Shown: positions 16,106 through 24,084 of the stretch, piece after piece
How positions within the stretch are numbered: the stretch's first letter is position 1
How the letters are laid out: each line of letters begins with the position of its first letter
Origin: Bacteroidales bacterium
Lineage (GTDB): Bacteria; Bacteroidota; Bacteroidia; Bacteroidales; F082
DNA length: 45,022 bases
Reading direction: 5' to 3'
Assembly (NCBI GenBank): GCA_028696715.1
Contig: JAQVGO010000009.1
Location: 1-45,022 of the forward strand
Position numbers and translations under genes: made by a program
Notes under the pieces: generated by a model
The model's input: only the letters and a program-made list of their open reading frames with translations
Database searches by the model: none
Told to the model about the DNA's origin: nothing

Positions 16106-17221
16106 TCAGGCTTTCACTTTTTTATAGCGATTTACGGCCAGCATCAGGATGAGAATGGCATAAGCCGACAAAACATAAAATGATTCCGAAAAATCAGAAA
16201 ACCCTGATCCTTTGAGCATTATCATTCGGTTGATGGTGATAAAATAAGCAATCGGATTGATTTTGTTGAACCATTGCGCCCACTCGGGCATGCTTTCGAT
16301 GGGTGTAAAAAGACCGCTCATCAAAATAAAGATCACCAAAAAAAACCAGGAAATAAACATGGATTGCTGCATGGTATCCGAAAGGTTTGAAACAAGCAAA
16401 CCCATCGCAAGCACTACAAGCAGATAAACCGCTGCAACACCCATTAACAAAGGGAAACTACCCAGAAACGGGATGTTGAAAACTACTTTGGCAATACCTA
16501 ACCCAAATACCAGATCGAACAGTGCAATCAACCAGAAGGGCAGGAGCTTACCAGTGATAAACTGCCATTTTTTGATTGGCGTAACATTGATTTGTTCGAT
16601 AGTGCCCATTTCTTTTTCCTTCACGATATTCATGCCCGAAAGAAAAAATCCAATGATGGTTACCAGCAGTACCAAGATTCCGGGAACCATATAAGTGATG
16701 TAATTTAATTTGGGATTATACCAAAACAAAGGTTCGACTTTTATTTGAATTGGCTTGTTCTGTAATGGTATTTGTTCGGCAAGCAGGTTTTTGTTAAATC
16801 CCTGAATCACTTGTTGGGCATAGGCATTCATCAGGCTGGCTGCCGATCCGTTGATGGCATCAGTCACCAGCAAAACTTTCGCCGGTTGGTTGGTTTTGAT
16901 TTTTTTCTCAAAATCAGCTTCGATAACGATCAGCTGATCTGCATCACCGTTTTGTAGCCATTCTGAAGCCTGTTGATAATTTTGTTGACGGGCAACGACT
17001 TTAAAAAATGAGGAACTCTCGAAATGAAAAACCAATTCACGTGAAGCCTGGCTATGATCCTGATCTACAATAACAATGCGGGTGTTTTTTATTTCAAAAG
17101 TAGCGGTATAGGACAAGATCAGTAATTGTACAACGGGCACAATAAAGATGATCGGCAGCATGATTTTATCCCTGAAAATCTGCCGAAACTCCTTTTGTAA
17201 GATAAAGATTACTGTGCGCAT
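16106..17221 (-). CDS. ABC-2 type export permease (second)
   Basis: A 371-residue YhhJ/YbhR-like ABC-2 permease. It has an N-terminal transmembrane helix (LPIIFIVPVVQLLILSY), a roughly 150-residue extracytoplasmic domain, then five helices. The conserved loop MNIVKEKEMGTIEQINVTPI before helix 2 contacts the ATPase. It is the last gene of the efflux operon, 4 bases after the preceding permease, and the two probably form a heterodimer. Together with HlyD-type and TolC proteins this makes a tripartite exporter; the substrate (drug, lipid or metabolite) cannot be read from sequence. Confidence 0.85.
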   Translation of the reverse strand: MRTVIFILQKEFRQIFRDKIMLPIIFIVPVVQLLILSYTATFEIKNTRIVIVDQDHSQASRELVFHFESSSFFKVVARQQNYQQASEWLQNGDADQLIVIEADFEKKIKTNQPAKVLLVTDAINGSAASLMNAYAQQVIQGFNKNLLAEQIPLQNKPIQIKVEPLFWYNPKLNYITYMVPGILVLLVTIIGFFLSGMNIVKEKEMGTIEQINVTPIKKWQFITGKLLPFWLIALFDLVFGLGIAKVVFNIPFLGSFPLLMGVAAVYLLVVLAMGLLVSNLSDTMQQSMFISWFFLVIFILMSGLFTPIESMPEWAQWFNKINPIAYFITINRMIMLKGSGFSDFSESFYVLSAYAILILMLAVNRYKKVKA

Positions 17222-17225
17222 ATTG

Positions 17226-18326
17226 TTATTTCAATTTTAATCTTACCTCAAATTTTTTGATGCTTAAGATTATAAAAATAAATGCCATTAAAAGAATTAT
17301 CAGGGTCTCCTGCCAGAGATAAGCAATTCCAAGGCCTTTAAGCATGATGCTCTTCACAATGATGATAAACCATTTGCTGGGCATGAGATGGCTAAGCCAT
17401 TGCAGGGCAAGAGGCATATTTTCGACGGGAAAAACGAAGCCTGAAAGTAAAATGGTTGGCAACATCAAGGCAAACATTGAGAGGAGCATGGCAGTTTGCT
17501 GCGAGTTGCTTACCGTTGAGATAAACAGCCCCATTGCCAACGCCATCAGGATGAAGAGCAGGCTTTCGGCAAGGAGAAGCAACAGGCTGCCATTCACGGG
17601 CATTTCAAAAATGCTGTAGGCTAAAATCAGAATTACCATTGCATTAACAAATGAGAATACAACATAAGGCAATACTTTTCCGAGAATGATCTGATACGGC
17701 TTAAGTGGTGAAATCAAAAGTACTTCCATCGTGCCCATTTCTTTTTCGCGGGCAATCGAAATGGAGGTCATCATAGCTGACACCAGCATAAGCAGAATGG
17801 TTATGGTTCCGGGCACAAACATAAAAACACCTTTGAGCTCCGGATTGTATAGCATGGTAGTTTCTGTCGTAACGGGAAGTGAGTTGGCTTGCGGGTTTAT
17901 GCTGGCTGCAAAATCCATCAATATGGCCGAGGTGTAGCTGCTGATCAGATTGGCAGTATTCGGATCGCTGGCGTCATTAATTAATTGAATCGTAGTAGGT
18001 TGGCCTAATTCCAGCGTTTTTTCGAACTGAGGAGGAATCACCACAATTTCTTTCACTTTACCGCTTTGAAAGGCTTTTTCGATTGATTTGGTGTTTTCGA
18101 GCTGCATGTTTATATCAAAATAGCCCGAAGCGGTTAGTTTTTGTTGCAGTTCGAGGCTTTTTGAATCTCTGGCTTTATCAAAAACAGCAATACTGGCATG
18201 ATTGATCTCGTTGGTGATGGCAAAACCAAACAACAGCACCTGGGCAATGGGCATTCCAAAAAGGATAAGCATGGTGCGGTGATCGCGAAAAATGTGCAGA
18301 AACTCTTTTACTACAAATCCTTTCAT
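17226..18326 (-). CDS. ABC-2 type export permease (first)
   Basis: A 366-residue ABC-2 permease with the same plan as its downstream neighbour: an N-terminal helix (LILFGMPIAQVLLFGF), a large periplasmic loop, and a C-terminal five-helix bundle. The coupling motif is SIAREKEMGTMEVLLISPLK, and PFQLSGFVFP-like (LLSGFVFPVENMP) is typical for YbhS/YhhJ. It starts 7 bases after the second ATPase gene. Presence of two different permease genes and two different ATPase genes suggests an asymmetric complex like YbhFSR, where the ATPases are fused in E. coli but separate here. Confidence 0.87.
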   Translation of the reverse strand: MKGFVVKEFLHIFRDHRTMLILFGMPIAQVLLFGFAITNEINHASIAVFDKARDSKSLELQQKLTASGYFDINMQLENTKSIEKAFQSGKVKEIVVIPPQFEKTLELGQPTTIQLINDASDPNTANLISSYTSAILMDFAASINPQANSLPVTTETTMLYNPELKGVFMFVPGTITILLMLVSAMMTSISIAREKEMGTMEVLLISPLKPYQIILGKVLPYVVFSFVNAMVILILAYSIFEMPVNGSLLLLLAESLLFILMALAMGLFISTVSNSQQTAMLLSMFALMLPTILLSGFVFPVENMPLALQWLSHLMPSKWFIIIVKSIMLKGLGIAYLWQETLIILLMAFIFIILSIKKFEVRLKLK

Positions 18327-18333
18327 GCGGTTT

Positions 18334-19062
18334 TTATTTAGCAGCCCGGGCCAGTTTCACAAAAACATCATTCATACTGTTTACAGCAAATTGATTTTTA
18401 AGCTTTTCGGGACTATCGAGGGCTTCAATTTTGCCATCCACCATAATGCTTACCCTGCCACAGTATTCGGCTTCATCCATATAGTGCGTGGTCACAAATA
18501 TCGTTGTGCCATTGTGCGCTTGTTCGTAAATCAACTCCCAAAACTGTCTTCTGGTTATCGGATCAACGCCTCCGGTTGGCTCATCCAGAAAAACGACCTT
18601 TGGCTGATGCATCACCGCCACCGAAAAGGCCAGCTTTTGTTTCCAACCTTGCGGGATATTGCGCAAAACCTCATTTTGAGCTTTCAGAAAATCCAACCGG
18701 TTGAGCAGGGCTTTTGTCCGCTCCCTGATTTCATTTCGGCTAAGGCCGTAAATACCACCATAGAACTGAAAATTCTCGGTGATGCTGAGGTCTTCATAGA
18801 GCGAAAATTTCTGGCTCATATAGCCTATGTTTTTTTTAATGAGTTCACTATGTCTGTACACATCATATCCGGCCACACTAACTTTGCCTGAGGTAGGAGC
18901 CGAAAGTCCGCAGAGAATTTTTATTGTTGTGGTTTTTCCTGCTCCGTTGGCTCCCAGAAACCCGAAAATTTCGCCCGGAAATACCGAAAACGTTAAAGAA
19001 TCGTTGGCAACAAAATTGCCGAATTTCTTTACCAGATTTTCTACTTCTATCACTGGTTTCAT
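18334..19062 (-). CDS. ABC exporter ATPase with degenerate signature
   Basis: A 242-residue ATPase with Walker A GANGAGKTTTIK, Q-loop YMSQKFSLYEDLSI, Walker B VVFLDEPTGGVDP, and switch His in VTTHYMDEAE. The signature position reads IPQGWKQKL instead of LSGGQ, as in the C-terminal ATPase half of YbhF-type fusions. With the preceding ATPase (normal LSGG), one composite ATP site would be canonical and one altered. It energises the two ABC-2 permeases that follow. The start is 4 bases after the upstream ATPase stop. Confidence 0.88.
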   Translation of the reverse strand: MKPVIEVENLVKKFGNFVANDSLTFSVFPGEIFGFLGANGAGKTTTIKILCGLSAPTSGKVSVAGYDVYRHSELIKKNIGYMSQKFSLYEDLSITENFQFYGGIYGLSRNEIRERTKALLNRLDFLKAQNEVLRNIPQGWKQKLAFSVAVMHQPKVVFLDEPTGGVDPITRRQFWELIYEQAHNGTTIFVTTHYMDEAEYCGRVSIMVDGKIEALDSPEKLKNQFAVNSMNDVFVKLARAAK

Positions 19063-19066
19063 GGCA

Positions 19067-19990
19067 TTAATTTTGGGTTTGCATCTGATAGATGAAACTA
19101 TCTTCGATTGTTGGCTTTATTTGTTTGAGCTTTACTGATTGATGACCAAGGTTTTCCAGATAGGCAAGTAAATTTTTTTCTTCAACTGACTGCTTTCTGG
19201 GTATGAAACAGATGTGATCGCCTGAGCGATAAACCAGCCTGATTTCCGGAAAACTGCTTAAGTGCGAGAGCAATTCAAACATTTTATCGCTTTGAACCGA
19301 CCAAAGTGTTTCGTTGAAAGCTTCTATTATCCTTTCAGGAGTAGCGCGTTGCATGATTTTACCTTCCTGCATCAGTGCCACTTCGTCGCATAGCGAAGCT
19401 TCATCCATATAGGGTGTCGATACCAGAATCGTAATATTTTGGGTTTTGAGTTTTTGCAGCATTTCCCAAAACTCACCTCTCGAAACGGCATCCACCCCTG
19501 TAGTGGGTTCGTCCAGTATCAACACTTCAGGTTTGTGTATTAGCGCACACGAAAGTGCCAGCTTCTGCTTCATGCCGCCCGAAAGCTTTCCGGCTTTGCG
19601 GTTTTTAAACGGCTCAATATGCCGGTAAATATCTTCGATCAGATGGTAGTTTTCTTTGATTGTGGTTTTGAAGATTCCGGCAAAAAACTTCAGGTTTTCC
19701 TCCACCGTTAAGTCCTGATAGAGCGAAAACCTGCCAGGCATATAACCAATGATCCGGCGAATTTGCTTGTAATCTTTAACCGTATCGAATCCCAGAATAC
19801 TGGCTGTTCCGCCATCGGGGATGAGCAGGCTGTTTAAAATCCTGAAAAGGCTGGTTTTACCGGCTCCGTCAGGGCCGATAAAACCAAAAAGGCTGCCCAT
19901 CTCAATCTCAAAACTTAAGCTGTCAAGCGCTTTTTTGTCTTGATAAAATTTTGAGAGTGCATTTGCGCAAACTGCCATTTCAGAATTCAT
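19067..19990 (-). CDS. ABC exporter ATPase with canonical signature
   Basis: A 307-residue ATPase: Walker A GPDGAGKTSLFR, Q-loop YMPGRFSLYQDLTVEENL, signature LSGGMKQKLALSCAL, Walker B VLILDEPTTGVD, and a Ser in place of the switch His (VSTPYMDEA, against VTTHYMDEA in its partner). An extra C-terminal domain of about 80 residues follows. This resembles the N-terminal half of YbhF-type proteins, and the missing switch His matches the asymmetry of such heterodimers. It lies 7 bases after DUF2147 and 4 bases before the second ATPase in the tetR operon. Confidence 0.88.
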   Translation of the reverse strand: MNSEMAVCANALSKFYQDKKALDSLSFEIEMGSLFGFIGPDGAGKTSLFRILNSLLIPDGGTASILGFDTVKDYKQIRRIIGYMPGRFSLYQDLTVEENLKFFAGIFKTTIKENYHLIEDIYRHIEPFKNRKAGKLSGGMKQKLALSCALIHKPEVLILDEPTTGVDAVSRGEFWEMLQKLKTQNITILVSTPYMDEASLCDEVALMQEGKIMQRATPERIIEAFNETLWSVQSDKMFELLSHLSSFPEIRLVYRSGDHICFIPRKQSVEEKNLLAYLENLGHQSVKLKQIKPTIEDSFIYQMQTQN

Positions 19991-19997
19991 GATGAAA

Positions 19998-20453
19998 CTA
20001 TTTTACTGATGTCCAATAGGTTGTTCGGCCAATCAGTGAAATGCCGATATAACCTCTGATTTTTAGGTTTCCCTCTTTATCAAATGCCATATAGCAGCTG
20101 TAGGTTTTGCCGGACTTTGGATCGTAGATTTCGCCGTTTGTCCATTCCTCATCATCGCTGTCGTAAGTGAATCCTGAAAGGATTTCCAATCCCATGACGG
20201 GACGGGTTTTCAGGGCATCATCCGGATTTTTTTTGTCGAGCTTGGGTTTGCCGGTTTCATCATCAACCGGAAATTTGAGCCAAACAAGCCTTCCCGAATA
20301 AGTGTCGCCTGATCTGGTAATTTCCACATGGGCATCACCGTCCTCGTTGAGCCACTTCCCTACCACGCGATCGGCTTTGTTTTGAGCCGAAAGGCTGAGG
20401 ACAGAAATACTAAAAAGTGCGGTTAGCAAAATACATAAGAATCTGTTTGTCAT
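19998..20453 (-). CDS. DUF2147 secreted protein
   Basis: A 151-residue protein with a Sec signal peptide (cleavage likely after LSAQ, near residue 24) and a DUF2147 domain. The domain shows VVGKWLNEDGDAHVEI, YSGRLVWLK, MGLEILSGF, NGEIYDPKSGKTYSCYM and LKIRGYIGISLIGRTTYW. The family is lipocalin-like in fold and has no established function. It sits between the HlyD-type lipoprotein and the first ATPase, 12 and 7 bases away, so it is co-transcribed with the exporter and probably acts in the periplasm with it (inference). Confidence 0.85.
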   Translation of the reverse strand: MTNRFLCILLTALFSISVLSLSAQNKADRVVGKWLNEDGDAHVEITRSGDTYSGRLVWLKFPVDDETGKPKLDKKNPDDALKTRPVMGLEILSGFTYDSDDEEWTNGEIYDPKSGKTYSCYMAFDKEGNLKIRGYIGISLIGRTTYWTSVK

Positions 20454-20465
20454 AGGATTAAATAA

Positions 20466-21356
20466 TTAGTGATTGATTAAACGGACTTCGCCCGGCATAC
20501 CGATTTTCAGTCTGCCGTCGTTGCCAACCCTTACCTTAATGGCATAAACAAGGTCGGTACGCTCTTCTTTGGTTTGTATGGTCTTGGGTGTGAACTCTGC
20601 AGATGAAGCAATCCAGCTGATGGTTCCCTTTAGTTCAGTGGCTTCGTTGGTGCCATCAATGAGCACGTTCACCTGCTTGCCCAAAACAAAGTCGGCAAGT
20701 TGTTTGCCGGTGATGTAGGCTTTGAGATCCAGATGGTTGAGATCCGCTGTTTTGTAAAGCGGTTTTCCGGGTGCAGCAATTTCACCAGCTTCGGCATATT
20801 TGGCTAATATCGTGCCCTTGATGGGCTGCATAATTTGTGCTTTACGAATGTTATCGTTTAGCTGGGCAATTTGCGCATCAACTACTTGTGTTTCTTTTTC
20901 TATCCCGCCGAATTGCGCAATAAGTGCCTGCTGTTGTGTTTTGATCAGGGCGACAGCTCCGTCAATATCATCTTTTTGCTTGGCAGTGGCCGCATTTTTT
21001 TCAAACAACTGATGAACCCTGGCTTGATCCGTCTGACTGTTTTTGAGCTGCTGATCCAGTACCTTTAGCTGTGCTTTCAGACTTGTGAGCTTGCTCAGTA
21101 TGGCTTCTTTCTGACTTTGCAGCTGCTGTTTTTGAAGCCAAAAAGCAGTGGTATCAACCAAGCCGACAGACTTTCCTTGTTCAAAAAGTTTCCCTTCTTC
21201 CACTTTAAGGTGAATGATTTTGCCAGCTGTTTCAGCTGAAACAACTACCTCCACAGCTTCAAAATTACCATAAGCATCAGCTTTTTCGTTGTTTGGCTGG
21301 CACGAAGATAAAATACTTAATGTCAGGAGCCAAAGATAGATTTTACTTTTGTTCAT
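20466..21356 (-). CDS. HlyD/MFP-type periplasmic adaptor lipoprotein
   Basis: A 296-residue adaptor. From the ATG at 21356 it starts MNKSKIYLWLLTLSILSSC, a lipoprotein signal with acylated C19. A longer frame would begin inside tolC and lacks a signal sequence, so I rejected it. Next come a biotinyl-lipoyl half motif (VVVSAETAGKIIHLKVEEGK), a long coiled-coil hairpin rich in Gln and Lys (about 75-175), the second lipoyl half (IMQPIKGTILAKYAEAGE), and a beta-barrel domain. It would bridge the ABC-2 permeases to the TolC channel. It overlaps tolC by 14 bases. Confidence 0.85.
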   Translation of the reverse strand: MNKSKIYLWLLTLSILSSCQPNNEKADAYGNFEAVEVVVSAETAGKIIHLKVEEGKLFEQGKSVGLVDTTAFWLQKQQLQSQKEAILSKLTSLKAQLKVLDQQLKNSQTDQARVHQLFEKNAATAKQKDDIDGAVALIKTQQQALIAQFGGIEKETQVVDAQIAQLNDNIRKAQIMQPIKGTILAKYAEAGEIAAPGKPLYKTADLNHLDLKAYITGKQLADFVLGKQVNVLIDGTNEATELKGTISWIASSAEFTPKTIQTKEERTDLVYAIKVRVGNDGRLKIGMPGEVRLINH

Positions 21357-22638
21357 TTGGATGGATATTACCGGTGATGAAATTAAGACTGTTGATTGCA
21401 AACTGAAGTTGTAATTTATTAATCCCCTGATTGAGCAGACTCTGATTGTATTTTTCGAGTTCTGTTACATAGGTGGCTGTAGTGATGGTTCCGTTTTTAA
21501 GTTGATTTTCGGCGGTTAGCAGTATTTCCTTTTGCATCCCGATAATCTCCCTGCTTTGTGCGAGCAATACTTCATACTGTATAATTTCTTCAAGTTTTGC
21601 CTTGGCAGCCGCTGTGATGTTTTGTTCAAAATCCTGCTTTGCAAGATCAAGGTTTTGAGCATTAAGTTGGATGATTTTGCGTTCTTTTTGATTACTTTTC
21701 CAATCATAGAGTCGATATTGGAACCGAATGCCGGCTATGGCATAGGGTGTAAAGTCGTCTTCCAGCATATTAAAACCGGGCCGGCCATAACCTGCCTGTC
21801 CGAAGGCCTGAATCACAGGATTTCGGGTGGTTTTGCTTAGTGATTCTTGTTGTTGTAGTTGTTTCTGCTGAAGTGTGAAGAGTTCCAGTTCGGGCCGTTG
21901 ATTGACCAGCTTGAGCTCCCTGATGTTTTGATTGGGAACAAGCAGACTGTCGTCTGCCGAAATGGGCAATCCCGAATGGGTGGCCAGTATTGCGAGTGCT
22001 GATTTTCTGCCGGCCTCACTTGTGGTTTTTTGCTGCAGTAGTTTCAACTTTTCAACTTTAAGTGTGTTCAATTCCGACTGTAAGATCATTCCTGCCTCAT
22101 AAGCTGATTGCATTTCGTTGATAAGCTTTTCAAGGCTGTTCACAGCACTATGTTGAACATTGATTTGTTGCTCGTAAAGCAGGGCCTGAAAATAAATGTT
22201 GTGAATCTGTTCGCGAAAATGATAGCACTTTTGATCAATGTTTTTGAGGGATACAGCCAGACTGGCTTCTTCAGCTTTTTTTCTTTCAGCTGTTATTCCT
22301 CCATCATAAATCTGCTGCGTGATATCAAGATTTAGCTTGTACCAGTCTTTGGCAATTTCGGGCGAGTCGAAGCCGGGAATAGGAATTTCGACCCTGGTGA
22401 CGTCTGATTGGTAACTTGCCTGTCCGTTGAGCATCAGCTGAGGTTTCCATCCGTTGTTAATTTTGGATGATTGCAACTCAAAAATTTGCTGTTGGATAGC
22501 CGCTTGCCCGTTGATGGCGTAATGCTTTAAGGCTGAATCGATAATAGTCTCCAGCGTATAATGCCTTATCGGGATTTGAGCATTTATTGCGCTAACCAAA
22601 AGTATCAGCATGACAGAAAAAAATGTTTTTTTCATCAT
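21343..22638 (-). CDS. TolC-family outer-membrane efflux channel
   Basis: A 431-residue outer-membrane factor. A signal peptide (cleavage near INAQ) is followed by two copies of the long helical OEP repeat, with features such as YKLNLDITQQIYDGG and the second-half RFQYRLYDWKSNQKER. It forms the trimeric exit duct of the exporter. The ATG at 22638 overlaps the tetR stop (TGATG), indicating coupling; a TTG one codon earlier is unlikely. The gene is followed with 14 bases of overlap by the adaptor lipoprotein. Confidence 0.87.
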   Translation of the reverse strand: MMKKTFFSVMLILLVSAINAQIPIRHYTLETIIDSALKHYAINGQAAIQQQIFELQSSKINNGWKPQLMLNGQASYQSDVTRVEIPIPGFDSPEIAKDWYKLNLDITQQIYDGGITAERKKAEEASLAVSLKNIDQKCYHFREQIHNIYFQALLYEQQINVQHSAVNSLEKLINEMQSAYEAGMILQSELNTLKVEKLKLLQQKTTSEAGRKSALAILATHSGLPISADDSLLVPNQNIRELKLVNQRPELELFTLQQKQLQQQESLSKTTRNPVIQAFGQAGYGRPGFNMLEDDFTPYAIAGIRFQYRLYDWKSNQKERKIIQLNAQNLDLAKQDFEQNITAAAKAKLEEIIQYEVLLAQSREIIGMQKEILLTAENQLKNGTITTATYVTELEKYNQSLLNQGINKLQLQFAINSLNFITGNIHPNEQK

Positions 22639-23240
22639 CAATTCTTTTGAGGTTTTATGGAATTTAAGATGGTTTCAATTACTTCATCTGATCTTTTTGC
22701 CATGAAGTTTTGATAGCTTTCGGTATTCTGGTTAAAAATCACACCTTCGATCATGGGTTTGCCTACGATCGGAAAAATAATCAAGGACAACATATTGATA
22801 ATCAAGTGTTCATGTTCTATCGGACGAATTTTATTTTCGGCAACTGCTTGTGCTATCATACGCGAAAGTTTGGGAAAAGGAAAAACCTGGGCAGCTGCCA
22901 AATTTCTGATCCGATCGGGGTTTTGGTTAAGCTCGTGTATGATAAACTGTGGCAGATGTGGGTTTTTTTGAATGAAATTTGTGTAAAAAGGCACGAAAAA
23001 ACGAATGAAAGTTTCAAGATCAGTGGTTTCATCCAGTTTTTTGGATAAAGCGGGAATAAGTTGTTGAAAAGCTCCGGAAAAAATCTGCTCAAAAAGCTTT
23101 TCTTTCGACCTGAAATAATAGTGTAATAAAGCTTTATTGATTCCGGCTTCGTCGGCAATTTCCTGCATTTTAGCACCCTGAAATCCCTTTCGTATAAATA
23201 CTTCTTTAGCAGCGTTGATGATACTTTCTTCGGTAGTCAT
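22638..23240 (-). CDS. TetR-family repressor of the efflux operon
   Basis: A 200-residue TetR-type regulator. The N-terminal helix-turn-helix is clear: IINAAKEVFIRKGFQGAKMQ, then IADEAGINKALLHYYFRSKEKLFEQIF. The C-terminal ligand domain has the helical pattern of the family. It is the first gene of an eight-gene operon (tetR, tolC, adaptor, DUF2147, two ATPases, two permeases). A 7-base inverted repeat with 6-base spacer lies 16 bases upstream, right at the predicted transcription start, so autorepression relieved by an exported compound is the likely mode. Confidence 0.92.
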   Translation of the reverse strand: MTTEESIINAAKEVFIRKGFQGAKMQEIADEAGINKALLHYYFRSKEKLFEQIFSGAFQQLIPALSKKLDETTDLETFIRFFVPFYTNFIQKNPHLPQFIIHELNQNPDRIRNLAAAQVFPFPKLSRMIAQAVAENKIRPIEHEHLIINMLSLIIFPIVGKPMIEGVIFNQNTESYQNFMAKRSDEVIETILNSIKPQKN

Positions 23241-23255
23241 ATTTTTAACTTGTTA

Positions 23256-23275
23256 GTTTAACTAAATGGTTAAAC
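23256..23275 (-). promoter_or_regulatory. Predicted TetR operator
   Basis: GTTTAAC at 23256-23262 and GTTAAAC at 23269-23275 are perfect inverted repeats around the spacer TAAATG. Each arm is nested in a smaller palindrome (TAGTTTAACTA and GGTTAAACC). The site begins about 7 bases after the -7 box, covering the predicted transcription start, which is ideal for repression by the TetR protein encoded immediately downstream. Confidence 0.75.
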
Positions 23276-23282
23276 CGTTTGG

Positions 23283-23312
23283 CAAAAATAAGATATATTT
23301 TAAATTTGTCAA
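23283..23312 (-). promoter_or_regulatory. Promoter of the tetR efflux operon
   Basis: On the minus strand TTG (23312-23310) is followed after exactly 19 bases by TATTTTTG (23290-23283), a full match to the Bacteroidetes consensus TTG-N19-TAnnTTTG. The leader would be about 35 bases to the tetR ATG at 23240. Confidence 0.75.
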
Positions 23313-23400
23313 GTATTTTTCCGGCGGGATTGATTTTCAGTTTTTTTTAGAATAAAACATAGCTTGTTTGGTAATCTGCTAATGTTATCTGTCTTTGTCT

Positions 23401-23408
23401 TACTTTTG
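23401..23408 (+). promoter_or_regulatory. Bacteroidetes -7 box (TACTTTTG) for the small lipoprotein gene
   Basis: TACTTTTG lies 64 bases upstream of the ATG at 23473, inside TTTGTCTTACTTTTGCAA (23394-23411). An almost identical 18-base stretch precedes rpoN at 27546-27563. No TTG is found 19 bases upstream. Confidence 0.5.
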
Positions 23409-23472
23409 CAAGGCTTTTCTGCACCAGTGGAGAGTAAGCATTATTACCCGAACGAAGATATACCTTAGAATT

Positions 23473-23877
23473 ATGAAATTAGTTGCATTGTTCAGCCGAT
23501 TTGGAGTAGCCTTGTTTTTATTAGTTTTATGGTCATGTTCATCAACACCGGAATCAAAACTGGTTGGAACCTGGAAGGTTACAGACGTTCAGATTGATTT
23601 TGATGAACAAAAAACGGATCCTGCGACAGTAAATCAGGTGGCAGAGCGCGAAAAGAAAACCATTTTGAAGTTCACCAGCGACAGTACTTTGAGTATAATT
23701 GATAACCACAACACCCATCGCGCCAAGTGGCTGCTGGACGAAAATGGAGTGATCAGTTACAATTTTGAAAATGATCCTATACTGCATGAGCTGGGAACAT
23801 ACCTGGATGGAGCAATAACAATTACATCAGATACTCCGCTTGGAGAGATCGTTACGGTTTTTGAGAAATCGAAATAG
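23473..23877 (+). CDS. Small lipocalin-like lipoprotein of unknown function
   Basis: A 134-residue predicted lipoprotein. The ATG at 23473 is chosen because it opens a lipoprotein signal (MKLVALFSRF, then a hydrophobic core and LVLWSC with acylated C22). A 26-residue upstream extension in the same frame is polar and lies across the promoter. The mature part KLVGTWKVTDVQIDFDE, then TILKFTSDSTLSIID and AKWLLDENGVISY, has the GTW and alternating strand pattern of small lipocalin-like proteins in Bacteroidetes. I see no catalytic residues. It stands alone between the divergent tetR operon and the glycyl radical genes. Confidence 0.7.
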   Translation: MKLVALFSRFGVALFLLVLWSCSSTPESKLVGTWKVTDVQIDFDEQKTDPATVNQVAEREKKTILKFTSDSTLSIIDNHNTHRAKWLLDENGVISYNFENDPILHELGTYLDGAITITSDTPLGEIVTVFEKSK

Positions 23878-24084
23878 ATTTCATTTATCTGGTGAAAGAT
23901 ATATTTGTATTTACATCCTTCTTTTTTCATATCTTCGCTTTCTTAACAGATTGAATTTAATGATCATGTGCAGTTTTAAAAAGACTGATCTGTATCACAA
24001 CAATGGCAAGGGCCTCTTTGCCTGCTGGCTATGTTGATTGTTTGGTTGGTTCAAACAGTTTAAACATTGATCAATCTGTATTTC
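23878..24084 (+). promoter_or_regulatory. Leader region of the glycyl radical enzyme operon
   Basis: This 207-base region holds a possible promoter, TTTG at 23904-23907 and TATCTTCG at 23930-23937 with a 22-base spacer. A second TAnnTTTG match, TATATTTG at 23900-23907, overlaps the first element, so the start site is uncertain. A hairpin at 24005-24022 (GGCAAG, loop GGCCTC, TTTGCC) falls in the leader of either transcript. An 8-base palindrome GTTTAAAC follows near 24057. Confidence 0.4.
24005..24022 (+). other. Hairpin in the glycyl radical operon leader
   Basis: GGCAAG pairs with TTTGCC (five Watson-Crick pairs and one G-T) around a six-base loop, about 63 bases before the activase ATG. 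No T-run follows. It could affect message stability or translation; function is unknown. Confidence 0.35.

Noticed and set aside
21357-21401. Longer start for the HlyD-type adaptor
   Set aside because: The added residues lie inside tolC and displace a clear lipoprotein signal peptide that begins at 21356.
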